From NCBI RefSeq assembly GCF_041146395.1, contig NC_090995.1:12626501-12690500 (forward strand): DNA of 64,000 nucleotides, written 5' to 3'. The position numbers were made by a program, and so were the translations under genes. This DNA is from Eulemur rufifrons (lineage: Eukaryota; Chordata; Mammalia; Primates; Lemuridae). The notes under the pieces are model-generated. The model had not been told where the DNA came from. It worked only from the letters and a program-made list of their open reading frames with translations, and ran no database searches. Shown here one piece after another: positions 33,492 through 46,599 of this stretch (positions within the stretch are counted from its first letter, which is position 1; every line of letters begins with the position of its first letter).

Positions 33492-36130
33492 AGGTCCACC
33501 CTGCCCTCACACTATTCTCTTTCCTACCAGGTTGTGGGCTGGCAGGTCTTAGGCGAGGCCCTGAAATTAATACGTTCGTGAGTTCCCCTAAGTCTAGAAA
33601 AGTCTGGAAGCCATTGATCTAAATGTATGCCCCATTCCTTCAACCTGCTTTTGTTTCTTTGCGTTACATTCTCTTAAAGAGATTTTTCGGAGACTTCTAC
33701 CGTCGGGGTTGTGGATTTTCATCACATCCTCATTGTCATATAGTCATTCTCCTGTCACTTCTCTCAGATCAGTTTCCTTTGAAGAAAGTGTATCTTTCCA
33801 ATGACATGATTTGCCATTGCTTTAAAACTTGGAGAAAGATGCAGCTCAGGCCAGAGCTAGCTCAGCTGCACATGGAAGTAGAAAGGAACATTCCTGGTTT
33901 GTGACCTACACATTACCGAGGACCAGTAATCTGGGGTCTTGGGGGGATGGAAAACCCAACTGCATGTGTGTCCTACATGGACTGGTGGGCCGGGGCTGCC
34001 TAACTGCAGACAGGGCTCGCCCTAACACAGTTTTCAAGCATCTTCTAATAACTGTTCTCTGCAAGACAATGGGAGCCGGCTCAGAGGCAGATATCAGTGC
34101 AAAGAAGTTGTCTTCAGACGGCTGCGAGGGAGCCACTATTTCGGGGAGAGAAATGGCATCACAGCACAAGGTAAAAGCCAAGAGCTTCTGCAATTAAAAA
34201 CTGTATCAAGACCAGATATTTGGGTAGGGGGAGCCGCACATGGAGCAGATTAGGCACAAACCGATCAGAAGCCTAGCAAGTTTCTGGGGGGATAATATGG
34301 CCAAAGAAACCACAATTCAGTCCGCAAAAGCCCAGCCAGCCCCTAAGGTAATCCCTGGGCTCCAAAGCCTGTGCCAGCAGGAAACAGGGTATAAAAACTG
34401 TGAAACCCCAAAAAACGGCGCTGCTCCAGTGCCCTCTTTAGATGTGGTCACGGAGGAAAGGGAGAGAGGAGAAAGACCCAGAGCGCAAAACTGGGGACGG
34501 CAGAGGACAAAGGTCCGAGGAGACCTTCCTCCAGCCCGGCGGGAAGGCAGCCAAGGGGGGACAAGAGGAGCTTTTTCTTTACAGTCCTTGCCCAGAGGGA
34601 CTTCACTGTTCCTACGGACTAGTGACTGCTGTGTTTTCCAGTCTTTTTTTTCTAAGTGGACTTTTCTTTACTGCAGTGATTCTGTTTCTACTTCCTAATT
34701 ACATATTGGGTATGAGGGCAGGGAGAGGAGAGAGAGAAAGAAAATTAGCAGAGGTATGAATATACTGAGTTCTTGTTTTAAATTTTTGATATCTTTTCAA
34801 GACATTTACCAGGTCAAACATGCCTACCGTTCTGTCCTAGCATACTGGGACAACCTCTGGATTTTTTTTCTCCTTCTAGGGATGACAAGTTAATTATGTA
34901 TGATACAGTAACCTTACTACTGTCAACGCAACACCAAAAGAGCAAAGAAAGCAGAAAGGTTCATGAAGTTAAAAGTTGTGCATCACATTATACTTGAGAT
35001 GACGTCCTGCTGCTTTGGAAGGAAAACATCTAACTTTTTATTCTATTCTCCCTTGGTATTAGCTGCGATTTTCTTTTCAAGTTTCTCAGACACACAATAA
35101 GCTTTTGATGATCAAGATTTCAAGTGCTCCGCTAGACGCCCATGTGTATTTATGAATGGAATTACTAAAAAAGCAACTTGACTCTATCCAGGGAATGGTT
35201 TCGGGGAACCCTAAGTGACTCTCCGTGACTGCACAGGCAACTGGAAAGAACTCTTTGGCCGTATTTTCACAATTGTTTTGCTCCCTCCAGGGAAATGCCC
35301 ACAAGGGTTGCTGAGAAGCACATATTATCCATGTCTTGTTTGTTTATTTATGCCCCACCTTAGTCCAGAAAGGATTGAAGACGCCTTATGAAGACGTATA
35401 TGGTAACACAAATAAATTCACAAGAGCTGAGAAAATCGAGGCAAAATAAAAAGTAAAATAAAGTAACATCTTATTTTCTTGATAAGCTTAGTATATAAAA
35501 AGTACGGCAAGAAATGCTACACATTTGCCAAAATTAGACGTCTTAAAGAAGAAAGTACTATTAATTATGCTTTTTATAGTGTTCATAAGATAAAAAACAA
35601 CCAATGGCTCTAAAGAAGCACAACTATTTTGGAGAAACTTGTTTCCCCTGGGTCCTTACAGAATGGATAATATACTTTATAGCAAATACTTTTTTTATAA
35701 GGTTTCCTCTTAGAACATCCCCTGTTATATGATGGTGAAATCATTCAAAGGCACATGTAAGTTAACATAATTACAAGGCGGGTGGGGGCTGGTGAGAGGC
35801 AATGATTAGGGAGCAGAAATATGTATCTCTCATTAATTGACTTCACACACGGAGAGATTCTGAAATCTGGAAGAATGGAAGAACGGCTTGTCTTCACGGC
35901 CATTATTTTCTCCTTTCACATTTACTGAGTATCTATCACGTGCAAAGCGCAATGCTAAGCTCAGGAAATAGCTTTTCAAGTACAGTCTTAGTATCTGTCT
36001 TTATTGGGGGAGGAGAATGACAGATCGTCTCAAAAATCAAAATATAATTTTCAACTATCAATTATGGTAGGTAGGGGTTCATGGAAATATCTAGAAAGTC
36101 GGTGACAATAGACTTGAAGACAATAGACTT
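33492..36130. other. Unique non-coding stretch
   Basis: No interspersed repeat is recognised except a possible L2/MIR tail near 35920-35960 ('tttactgagtatctatcac'). The 152-codon frame at 34240-34698 overlaps another plus-strand frame (34442-34759) and has no recognisable domain. A short tandem duplication 'gacaatagacttga' lies at 36105-36133. Confidence 0.4.
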
Positions 36131-36500
36131 GAGACAAGAAGGACAGTAGGATTTATGCAGCCATGGATGGAGGCCGTGGTATCAAGGAGGGAAGAGGGGG
36201 GATGGTGGGAGTGAAGGGGTGGACAGGGGAGGAAGCATCAGCCGTGCAAACAGCACACCTGAGGCCCACATCAGCTGTGCAAACCCATACCTGGACCACA
36301 CCCTTGGTCCACCCGGGGGCCCGAGGCCAGCGTGGCTGGAGGCTGGACGCCAAGGAGAAGACGTTGAGAGTCAAGTCTGGAGAGATAAACAGAGGCCAGA
36401 CCTTGCTGGACCTCGTAGACAGGATGAGGATTTTAGACTTGAGCCTAACCATAGTCAGAAGGCACTGAAGGTTTTCCAACAGTGAACATGGCCCAGCTAG
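36131..36500 (+). mobile_element. Possible ancient repeat, family not assigned
   Basis: 'gaggccagaccttgctgg', 'acctcgtagacaggatgagg' and 'ggcactgaaggttttccaac' resemble a widespread mammalian repeat with a 'gggccttgtaggccatgg' motif. I cannot name it with confidence. Frames on both strands across it are not credible genes. Confidence 0.4.
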
Positions 36501-37599
36501 ATTCATATATTTAAACATCGCTCAGGGAGAGGTGTGGAGACAGGAAAGGTTAGGATAAAAGCAAATACGGAGAGAAGAGCTCCAAGGCTCTCGTGATGCA
36601 AAAGATCACGGTGGCTGAGATGAGAGTGTTGTGGGGGAATGAGGAGATGACACGGGAGGTGAGAGGTGTCTTGCAGTTCCAATCAACAGGACCAATAATA
36701 CTCTTTGCCTTCCAGAGACTTACATGGCTACCGATCAGCAGTGATACGAAGGATGTATTTTCTACCAAGTCCTTGCTGTGTGGTCATTTTATGTGGCAAG
36801 TGAAGTGCGGAGCTGTGTGCTTGTAAAGCAGCTGAGCTGGAGATGGAACGAGTAAAAGTTACTCAGCCTTGGAGAGATGCCATCTCACTTCCCCTCGAAG
36901 ATGCATAGACAGGACCCAAGGCAGGGCCAGGACTCTCTTCGGGAAGTAATTCTTCAAATCTACCTGGACACACAGAACCAATAACAGAGATGCCGATGTC
37001 CTCCGCCGCAGAGCGTGGGTGGTAAGAATTTTAATTGGACCATCTACAAAACAGATTACTCTACCTTGACCATTACAAATCTCGGTAAAGCACTTAGGCC
37101 ACCTCCAATTTCTGTTGCGCTCCGTGGGATTTCTTGTGCCCTTCAACAAAATGAACAGCACAGTTGTGCCTCCCTTTCTTTCCTAAATGAAGTGAGTTGC
37201 TCCAAAGGACTGTCGGAAGCAGGGGCGAGTCTGCCAGCAATCACAACTTTGGTTTTGGAGCAATTCATCTACAGACTTTCTTTCTAGCAAAGCGAGGTAA
37301 CAAGGCCAGTTGTCTGTTAAGACCACAACTCTTTTGTGATCCTAAAATTGTGTCACCTGCACTCAGACACTCCTCGTGCAGAGCTGCCAGTGGGGGCTTA
37401 AAAGCCCAGCCCCGAGGGAGTCCATGGAGAAGGTTCCCATTCTCAGTGCATCACAGAGAGTGGGAATTACGAGAATCGATTGTCCGAAGTCTTTACAGAG
37501 TTCACGGAGCTGGTTCCTGTTCACAGAATCAAAGGTTGTAGCACAGGCAAAACTCACAGCCCAAGGTGTGCCACACACAGAATAATAGCTGACACCCAT
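36501..37599. other. Unique non-coding stretch
   Basis: No repeat recognised. Several overlapping frames on both strands (36593-36826, 36859-37161, 37015-37541) have no consistent protein signature. Confidence 0.4.
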
Positions 37600-37760
37600 G
37601 CGGCAGTGATATTTAACGCACTGTTCTAAGAGTCTGATGCAGCTTCAAAACCAACTTATTTTACAAATAAGAAAACTGAGGCCCAGGGAAGCTGTGCGGT
37701 CCCTGAGTGAGGACTGAACCAGGCGCTGTTCCCTGGTATCTGTGCTCTTCAGCACTCTCC
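37600..37760 (-). mobile_element. MIR SINE, reverse orientation
   Basis: 'acttattttacaaataag' then 'aaaactgaggcccaggga' and 'ggactgaaccaggcgctg' read as reversed MIR tail, core and head. Confidence 0.8.
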
Positions 37761-39939
37761 TGTGTCACCCGGGCTCACGTGTTCAAGGAACTGTCACTCA
37801 GTTTACATGGCAGTGTGAACCAGCATCTCTTACTTGGTTTTTGTCTCTCTCTTGTTTTTTTACCCCGGGAAAATCAATGCTCCCATCTTTTCGGCAGCGG
37901 GAAATTCAGTGAGGCTCTGTGGGCTCGTAGCTCTGAGCACGCACGGAGCTTTCAGGCCGCAGCTCACTCCGAGTCGAGCCAAAAGCCGAGGAAGGCAGAG
38001 GCTGGGACGTGGCATGTTCTTTGCTCCGACGTCTCTCCTGCCGTGAAATTTGCTGAAATCTACCATGACAGCACGTTGGCAGGGAGCTCAGTGATGTTTC
38101 TCATCTATTTCAAAATTTGCTTTATTTAAATGCCAAAGCAAACCACTCAGACACTATCCTGGGGAACGAGCTGTTCTCACTTGCTTTTGTGCTGAGCAAC
38201 TGCAGACCTTCCATCAGACTGTGAGGAAAGAAAGGGTCAATCTCTGCGCTCGATGGATTTGTTTTCAAAGACAGGAACGGGCACACTCAGGGAAAAGGGG
38301 ACCATCAGGCAGGCGCTGTCTCAACCTCCTTTCTCCAATGCGTGGATCCACCTGCACCCTCCGCCCTTCCTGTCCCTCCCGTCTCAGGGTGGGCTCTGCG
38401 GGGGGGCTTCCAGAACACAGGCCGAGGGAGGAGGACCTGCTCGTGTAGGAATAAACAGACAAAGAGGGCAAGAAAAGTGACCACAAGCACACCTTCAAGT
38501 ACAAAAGAAATCGTTTGCCATAAAGGTGGGATTTCAAAAGAGTAGCACAAATATATACATATATACATATATATTAAAATAAATGTTGCGAAGTCTACAA
38601 TTGTAGACTGGCTAACAATCTGTAATACCTGAGTAAGTAAATTAAATATACAAATGTATATGTGCCTGTACAGCTAAATCAACAATATACCAATCTAGGC
38701 TCTTGGCTGCTAGTACTGAAAAGTGACTCTGGATAATTTAAGCTGAAAAGAAATGTATTGGAAGGATTCTAGATAGATCACATACTTAACGAGAAACCCA
38801 CAGAGCTATTGAGGGAAATAGAGCCATCTAGTATGGTTAAGGAGTTTGTTCACTACCCAAAGGTATTTGGTTAAGAGAGGAATTAGGGGTCAACGTTACG
38901 GGCCAGCCCACTTTCTGCTCACCAAGCCACGTGTCCTGGTGCGGGCCAGGTCAACACGGAGAAGAAGATGCCTGGTGTTGTCACACCCAAGCTCTGTGTA
39001 CGTGCCAAGCTGTGCGTCCAGGGGCCGGCTGCCTTCTCTAACTTGCAAAGGGCTCTCTTGGCCAGTCGTGGCCTCGTCACAGAGCTAACCTGGTTGGCCT
39101 GTGGCCCCTGACTGTAAATGCGAAATGTCACAGCTGACACTTCTGAACCCAAGACAGATCCACAACACTGCAGTGAATTTGAAACTGTTCCTGTTTTTTT
39201 GTTTTGTTTTGTTTTGTTTTCCACTAACTTCACTGGATGAGAGGAGGTGACTGGCCAAGCTGGATTTAGAACCTAATTATCTGAGACGAGGGAAAGCAAG
39301 GGTCTGGCTTTTTGACTTTCCCAAACACACGGTAGCATATTCCACACAGATCAAAAATAATTCACACTAGAAAACAAAAACGTAATAGCAGTGGGTTAAA
39401 TGTCCTATGTTTTTTTTTTTTTAAAGGAGAAAAATTAGCTACTTCTAGATCTTAGAGTGATGAAGGACATTGCAACATGAACAGAAGAAGAAACTACAAC
39501 ACGCAGAGACTGATATGTGCAGCACAGAATTAAAACTCTTGCATCAAAGAACTCGATTATAAGGTAAGTGAGCCAACGGGGGGAGGGTACACATGGGACA
39601 AATAAAGCTCCAAAATACTTATTGTATAAAATTTTTTCAAAAATCAATATGAAAAAGACCCCGTTAAAGAAATGGGTGAAGGATGTAGGTGGACAATTCG
39701 CAAGAGAAGTCAAGAAGGAATGTGAGCGACGTCTGGCCTTTCTGGTTTTCTGTGACCGTCTATGTCTGTAAGCCCAGCCTGCCATGCATGATGAGGTTGA
39801 ACCGAAAAAACAGGAGAATTTGGAGAAGTCAAATCCAAGAGGCATGACGCTGAGCTAGAATGAGACACAAAGTGAAGAGTTGGCAAAGCAGCGCGGTCAG
39901 GAACAAGCTGCATGCTCAGGAGGCCCTCTCCTTTCATTG
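37761..39939. other. Non-coding stretch with simple repeats
   Basis: A TATACA-type tract lies at 38550-38575 and (GTTTT)n at 39193-39220. The 37.7-38.5 kb part is GC-richer with overlapping frames on both strands. None has a domain or the codon character of a gene. Confidence 0.4.
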
Positions 39940-40090
39940 CCTCATTTCATCCTCAACTACCAGGGCGAGATTTTTATAATTCCTGTTTTGCAGGTGAAGA
40001 CAATAAAAGCTTAGAAAGCCGAGGGGACTTGCTGGAAAAGACACATCCAGCAGGTTGCAGAACGGCCAGAATTTGAACCTACTGATGCTC
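39940..40090 (-). mobile_element. MIR SINE, reverse orientation
   Basis: 'cctgttttgcaggtgaag' ... 'acttgctggaaaagacac' ... 'cggccagaatttgaacct' follows reversed MIR order. Confidence 0.75.
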
Positions 40091-40229
40091 ACGGTTTGTC
40101 GCCTTTTCAGTTTTCAATTTGCCCAAAATCATTATGATATTTACACTGCCGTGGGCTCAACAGAACTGTGACTTACGATTCACGATCATCCCAGCAGATG
40201 CCATGCACCGCCACGTCTCAGACAATTGC

Positions 40230-41180
40230 ACTTCATTCCCCCTTCCCCGGAACTTGCCAGAATGATGTTGTCATGTGGGCGGGGCCCTCGGAACCCTGGG
40301 GTGGGTGCGTGGGTGGGTGTCAGGATTTACTGCGCCTTGTTGGGTCCCCCGGCTTCTGCCCTGCCAACCTCACACTCGGCTCAATGCTTTTTTCCTAAGG
40401 AACAACGGTGTAGACAAAAAAACTCCTCCCTGGGCAGAAGCGCCTCCATAGAGATGCGAAGCCCATTCTCTGAGCCGTCCCCTCCCGCCAGCCCTGCCTT
40501 TCAGGCCGCCCGCCCCTCTTCGTCACCCTCTGCAGCTGCAGAGTCACCGGGACATCTCTGCTCATTGTCAGGGGCCAGACTGGGCAAACAGGAAGACGAA
40601 TGGTTAGTCAGGGAAATTTGGGCCACCGGGATGGGAAAGGTGCAGAGGAAAACATTACGGCCCGAGTCCCTTTGAAACAAGCTGACAGTTGACGGATGAG
40701 CACCCATAAAATGACAAAGGCCTCCCTGTGCAGAGCCCTTGGCCATCGGCGCTTCTCCCTGGGAAACCAACTGCCCGCAACTGTCAGTGAAAATATTATT
40801 ATTTTTTTTTTCCTGGTGATTATTCTCGTCCCTGTTTCTCCAGCCACAGAACGGCCTGCGTTTTGCCTATGGGGGTGTTCCCCGTCCTGGTGATCGCTGC
40901 GCCCCCAAACCCCCGCCCGCCTGTCCTCTCCGTCGGGAGTGAGGAGCGATCCTGGCGATCCGATCATTGCAACCAGCATGGCCAACTGGAGCACGCAGCT
41001 CTGTGAAACCGATTCGTGGTGACCAGGAACACGCGCTGGCAGAAGCCTAAGATTTTATTTTTTTAAGTGACGTTAGTGGTTCAGGAAACAGATCTTCACC
41101 CACTCGCACGCCTCGAGTCAGCGTCGAACGACGGGCAGGAGAAACGACGCCCTGCGTGTTCTCAGAGAAGCCCCGACGAT
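40230..41180. other. GC- and CpG-richer segment
   Basis: Composition rises locally, with multiple CpGs ('ggccgcccgcccctcttcg' near 40504, 'cccccgcccgcctg' near 40910, 'cctcgagtcagcgtcgaacg' near 41111). CpG density appears too scattered for a classical promoter island. Frames on both strands (40226-40675, 40608-40994) overlap and lack domains. Confidence 0.4.
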
Positions 41181-41442
41181 GTGACAATGCAGTTTCCCGT
41201 CCTGTTTGTTCTGTCTGTTGCGTTGCTTTCTGCAGTAATGACTATTAAAAAGGAAAAGGAGGAGGGAAGACAGAGGGAACCCGAGGGGGTTGTAGGTTGT
41301 GACAAAATGTGGCAACTCTAGAGAGATCCTCTTTTCCGCAGGACTCCTGTATCCTGGGCTCCTCCCAGGAAGCAGCAGGAGGCATTCTGCCTGCCCAGAT
41401 GAAAACCTTGAATTCAGGGTCTCTCTTGACAGTTTCTCTCTA

Positions 41443-41662
41443 GAGCAGTGCAATCCAACGGGATTTTCTACGATGACAGACGTGTCCTATATACCTGCTG
41501 TCCAACAGGTGGTCTCACGTGGCTGTGGAACACTTGAAACGTGGCCAGAGTGACCAGACTTGTAACTTTAAGTTATGTCAGTTTGAATTTACGTCGGTGC
41601 GTGGGACCCGCGGGCTTGGCCAGGGCTGCTACCGAGCTGCTACCGTGGGCAGCTCAGGGCGG
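41443..41662 (+). mobile_element. hAT-like DNA transposon remnant, family uncertain
   Basis: 'gcagtgcaatccaacggg', 'ctgctgtccaacaggtgg', 'gtggctgtggaacacttgaa' and 'acgtggccagagtgacc', then a reversed end 'gctaccgtgggcagctcagg', match in order a common non-autonomous element with 'gctgtccaata'-type terminal repeats. It is diverged and has no transposase. Confidence 0.55.
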
Positions 41663-43415
41663 CCTGTGGAGTATTCAGCTGCTGTGGTCGTAGCCTCGGA
41701 GGAGAGACTAAAATTAGACACACATCTCAGATACGGACTCTTCTGGAACTCAGGCCATGGAACACAGGGTGAAGCAGTGACGGCGCCCTTCTAGAAGTTG
41801 CCTAAAGTTCCTCTTCCTCCTGGCCGCAGGTCTTTCCTATGTGCCTAACCTGGGTATTTTCTGCTTCGCTCCAAGTAGATTCTGGCCTGGATTCTGTTTC
41901 GTGCCTGTGCTGTGGAAAGAGCAGACCCTCTGCCCTCCAGGACCGCAAGCCCTTTTCCATTGGTCTCAAATGAAAATTTCCTCCCTCTTAGCTTCTGGGT
42001 CCACCGTCCCGGACAGTGTCTCTGGGCCCTGAGACCAGAAAGGCCAGACCAGCCTTTCCCCAGCCTCCCATCTGGGCCTCCACCGTCACCGTGACACCTG
42101 TTGGCTTCTGAGCCCCTCTACTCGGAGCTTTTGGTTCTCTGTGCACAGCTCTGCTTCCTCTGTACTGACTGGATCAGAGGTGGGGACCACCCGTGCTGGA
42201 CAAATGGCACTCTCCCTCCTGGGAGTGTGGCTCAGGATTGAGGACAGGTGGTCAGTGTGAGCTCATACATTGGAGAAAATGTATTAATCAATGTAGGAGC
42301 TTCATAGGGAAGATCTTCTACCTTCCCAGTGGACTAAAGATGTAAAACGGTAACCAAAGAGCTCAAACAAGCACAATGCTGAGACACTCAACATCCTGGG
42401 CACAATCTAGGTGACTCCGTGCTGTCTTTGGTCTGCTCAGCCATTGTCGGAAGCCATGCTTGTCACCACAAGGGTACAGCATGTCGGAGGATCAATACGA
42501 ACCGATCGTCGCCCCCGGAAACACATCACACGGTGTGTCAGTTGATGGGTCGAGGATTGTAACTAACAAAGAGAACACACGTTGCAAGTGGCCATGGCCT
42601 TGTGAGGCACTTGTGTAGTCGCCTGTTTTGTAATGTCAGGGCCTAGGGAGCCCTGCGGGGCACGCCATGGAACCCACTGACGGATGTCCTTCTGTTAGTC
42701 ACTGTTACTGTCACACATGACAAACAGCTACACGAACTCCAATCAAGCCACAGTCAGCAAATGTTTGTCTGGGACGTAACTACGTGGCTCCTACCTCATC
42801 TGCCTCCACTTTCTATCATGCCAGTAGGCAGCCTTCAGCCGACGCCCACGACCTGCGTGCCTGGGAGCGAGTGTGCGGGGTGTGCACGGAGTGGGGAAGG
42901 CAGGGATGAATCCCACAGGCTTGGAAGACAGAGTGCTGGTGACGACACAGTTCTAGCTTCCTCAGCCAGTGTGACCACGTCTTTGATGTTTCTGGCTTGA
43001 AGTGACAGCTCACAATATTCACAGTAATAAGAATACTGATCTCCTGATTATTGTTGTCATGCTTAAGCCAGAAAACATTATGTTCTCTAACATATATTTT
43101 CATGTGGTCTACTGACACCAAAGTTTCTGCTTCTTTGTCTAACTCAGGCTATGCCAATGTATACCAAGGTGGTTTTTCCAATGTTACTGCTCGTGAAAAG
43201 GACTTATTTCCTCTTCGAGGGCCTGAGGAGGAGAAATGAAAGGACAGGAATAGACATTGGTCCTTTTCTCATGCAAATCATGCTGCGAAGCCCAGTTCAC
43301 CTCATGTAAGGGACATCCACTGGTGCTTTAGAGAAAGGGGCTAGAGAGGGCTGCCTGTCTTTGAAAGGACAACTGTCACTCAGACACACTGGATGCCATG
43401 GACAGAGCTGCGGAA
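41663..43415. other. Unique non-coding stretch
   Basis: No repeat or gene recognised. The opposed frames at 42761-43000 and 42816-43121 show no protein signature. Confidence 0.4.
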
Positions 43416-43419
43416 AGGA

Positions 43420-43610
43420 ACCGTAGAACCTGGGTCCAGTCCAGATTCAACTATCCACCCATCTTTCTAATCATAGTGCATGAAGCCTCTTTGCTCATTT
43501 ATTAAGAAATGGAGACAATAATGCCCATCTTACAGTTCTCACCGGGTTGGTATGAAGCGCAAATAAGATAAGGTATGAAAGTACTTAGAAATAATAAAGC
43601 ATGACAACAA
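43420..43610 (+). mobile_element. MIR SINE
   Basis: 'gaacctgggtccagtcc', 'tcatttattaagaaatgg', 'gacaataatgcccatctta' and 'gcgcaaataagataagg' follow the MIR head, core and tail. Confidence 0.75.
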
Positions 43611-44964
43611 TATAAGACAAGCATGGTCACAAGCATGGTTTTGTATGACGGTAAATCAGACCAAATTTATTTGTGTGTGTTGAGTTTTCTTTGAGTCCAT
43701 TCAATGGGTTTTTTGACCTCACATTTCAATATTGCCCTCACATCTCCTTTTATATAATCCATTTTCAGTCATTTTATCTTTCCTAAAAGAGAGTATTTCA
43801 CCACAAATTCAAGATAAAAAAGAAATTTGCAGCTAAAGGTCTATAGGGGAAGAAAATCTAAATGAGTCCATTAACGATAACTAAAAAGTCAGTCCATCAC
43901 AAATGAAAAAGGCAAGTAAACAGTCACATTTAATGAAATCCAGTTAACGAAATAAATTACTCTCTATTTCTCTTTTCCCCAGTGCCCAGGTTCCATGACT
44001 AGCTTTTTGAAACCCAGTGTTTGGAGATAAAGTTAATTCTAAATGTAGTTTCTCAACTATTTAAATAGCAAGTCTTGCTCACGTGTTTACTTAAATGCAC
44101 ACCCAGAGCTGCACGAAGTCCAAACACCGAACATTTGATATACTGAGACTGTGTAGTTATCAGTGCAAATGAGAATCTACGTGATAAGAAACATCGCGCT
44201 CAGATCCCAGCCTTTCTGTTCCAAATGGAATTTCTAGAGATAGAACCCTCGAAGTGAATAACTCACAAAGTTAAATTTTTATCAGCATCATGAAAAGCAC
44301 GGTTGTCAAATACCCTCACACACAACATTCCTTTTTAGGCCATCAGGTAGTCACTTCTTTAAAAACAAAAAAGTTTCACAAATATTCCACAAACATTTAT
44401 GGAAGGCTTATTATATACCAGCTGATATTCTAGGCACCTAGACTACATCTATAAACAAAAGAAAATATATTAAAAATTAGAAGGTAACCTTAGAAGGTAA
44501 TCTTAGAAGGTAATAAATTAGTTTTTAAATGAAATACATATTAAATATAGTTTTTGGCTTATCTATTAATAAGTAGTTAAAATAGATAAGAATTTCTCTG
44601 CTCCTTAATCCATAAAAGTAATAGTTAACATTCAGAAACCAGCAGTTATCATTCATAAACCAATATCCTCTTTCAACATATCAACAGGAAGAATCTTTCC
44701 TTCTAAATTCCTTTGACCTTGCAAAACGCACGCAGTAACAATGTTACATTAACAAACGACCACTTTTCATTCAATTGCATCTACTCCTTTCATCCTTCCT
44801 TGCACACTGTAAGGTATAGTGTTAGCAGTTGGAGATGAAAAATTAATATGAGTAAGTTTATTTTTGTACTGTATTTTGTTTTTTCTTTCAAGAAAATTGA
44901 GAGTGTAAATAAAATTGGAGACCACAATAGTCCACGGCACAAATTATCATTCTTGTGAGCATTT
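43611..44964. other. AT-rich non-coding stretch
   Basis: It includes a possible L2 tail at 44385-44455 ('caaacatttatggaaggc', 'ttctaggcacctag') and a three-copy 13-bp tandem repeat at about 44479-44514. Confidence 0.4.
44479..44514. repeat. Short tandem repeat, about 3 x 13 bp
   Basis: Three near-identical copies of 'ttagaaggtaayc'. Confidence 0.85.
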
Positions 44965-45145
44965 CTCCAGGTGTAGAGTAGAAAGAGCACTGGATTAGGA
45001 GAGGGAGTCATGGGTTCTACTCTTGCCTTGATGCAAATTTATATTAAACATACATCTCTGAGTGCATTAAATTCCCAACATTTAAGTTTCTGCCTCTGCA
45101 AAATTCAGGTTACATCAGATGACTTAAAAGATCACTACAATATAT
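44965..45145 (+). mobile_element. MIR-family SINE
   Basis: 'gtagaaagagcactggatta', 'gagtcatgggttctactc' and 'aagtttctgcctctgcaaaa' match the head and core; the tail is near 'acttaaaagatcactacaa'. Confidence 0.7.
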
Positions 45146-46097
45146 AAAATCTCGAATTCTCACTGGTAGAAATAATATATGACATAGGTCCATATGCAGT
45201 TCTGGATATGAAGAAAAAGTGTTGTAAACAAATGTATTACTAAATACTAATCGGATAAATGAACAAAGCAAAAGGCAAATTTTTAACTATAAATAGATGA
45301 AAATTGTAAAGAACAATGAGTTGCATTTAATTCCTAAGACCGAGGTAGCCTACGGAAGGAAATAATGTGTGAATACTAATACAAAGCTAAACAAATGGCA
45401 GTCTTTGCATTCCTACCTACAAGAACTACTGAGATGTCTTCATGCTCCAATTGTCCTCTCCTCCCCTGCCAGAGCCCTTGTCCAATCACGCTTGCCAAAT
45501 GCTTATTCCAGGCCCAACGCCAACACCAATTTCACCACCTTGGTGGTCTCCAGTGATGTCCGCACGGAGGTGGGAGAGGCCTCCTCAAAGGCTTTTATTC
45601 TGTGACTTTCTTCTTTCATTTCCTTACAGTCTTTTCTTTCAATTAATTAATCCCTTCATTCAGTAAAATTTTAATTAATTTTATATTATATGGAAAACAC
45701 TGTCTAGAAACCAGGAACACAAAGGTATTCATGGTAGACGATGTGGTAGGAAAGACAGGCGTAGAGCACAGAATTAGAGGCGTTGTCTGTTAAAACAGAG
45801 TCTCTAGGACTCTGTAAGAGGGATGGCGCATTTCACCCAGGCTAGTTTGGAAGCCATGTAAGTGGCCCCATCTAATTACGGAATCGCAAGTATCTTCCCA
45901 GGGGCAACCAACCCATGTCTCAAGATGGCGCACATATATGTCAACCCTGTTCCAAATTCCATAAAACCTTCTTTCCAGTCCAGGAACTATTTTTGTATGC
46001 TTTGTTCAAGAGTCTTAATATTACAGAATTCTGGGGCCAGACTGTCCGTCACAAAGTAGTCTTTATCATACCAAGGTCCTTCTATACCAGGGTTCAT
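45146..46097. other. Non-coding stretch, possible L2 tail
   Basis: A possible L2 3' remnant lies at about 45655-45730. Two overlapping plus-strand frames at 45369-45666 have no recognised protein. Confidence 0.35.
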
Positions 46098-46315
46098 GAC
46101 ACAGGCATGCTATGGAGTGGTGAGGACACGGGCTGCTGCGTTCATGTCCCAGTCCCAACACTCTCTGGCTGTGTGATCTCAGGTAAATTACTCAAGCTCC
46201 CTGAGCCTCAGTTTCTTCATCTGTACAAGGAACTTATACGATTATTATAAGACTTAAATTGTGATACCCATGCTTCATACACACCCTGTTCATGATAGGT
46301 GCTCAAAAGTGTCAG
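46098..46315 (+). mobile_element. MIR SINE
   Basis: 'ctggctgtgtgatctcagg', 'aaattactcaagctccctg', 'agcctcagtttcttcatctg' and a tail 'gataggtgctcaaa' give a well-preserved MIR. Confidence 0.85.
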
Positions 46316-46599
46316 CTCTTCGAACACTGTGTTAATACATATGCATCTTGACAAGGATTGAAAGGAAATGGGGAAAAACTGAATAGTGGACCATGGTGAT
46401 AGAGCTGTGAGTGATCTTTAATGACATCTCAGTGTCTACTGTTATGCTTTTACATATTGAAACTTTTTCTCTTTATACAGGTAGTACCTGTTTATGGTAG
46501 AAAATCAGGTAAATTAAAAAAAAAAGAAGATTGTCACACATAGTCTCATTACTTATAGATATCTACTGCCAAAGTAAATGTATTAAATGCTGGGTTAAA
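46316..46599. other. Non-coding stretch before the L1
   Basis: No feature recognised. Confidence 0.4.

Noticed and set aside
34240..34759. Two overlapping plus-strand frames of 152 and 105 codons as a possible gene
   Set aside because: No domain, no splice or promoter context, and overlapping frames of similar quality. They are typical chance frames in a GC-moderate stretch.
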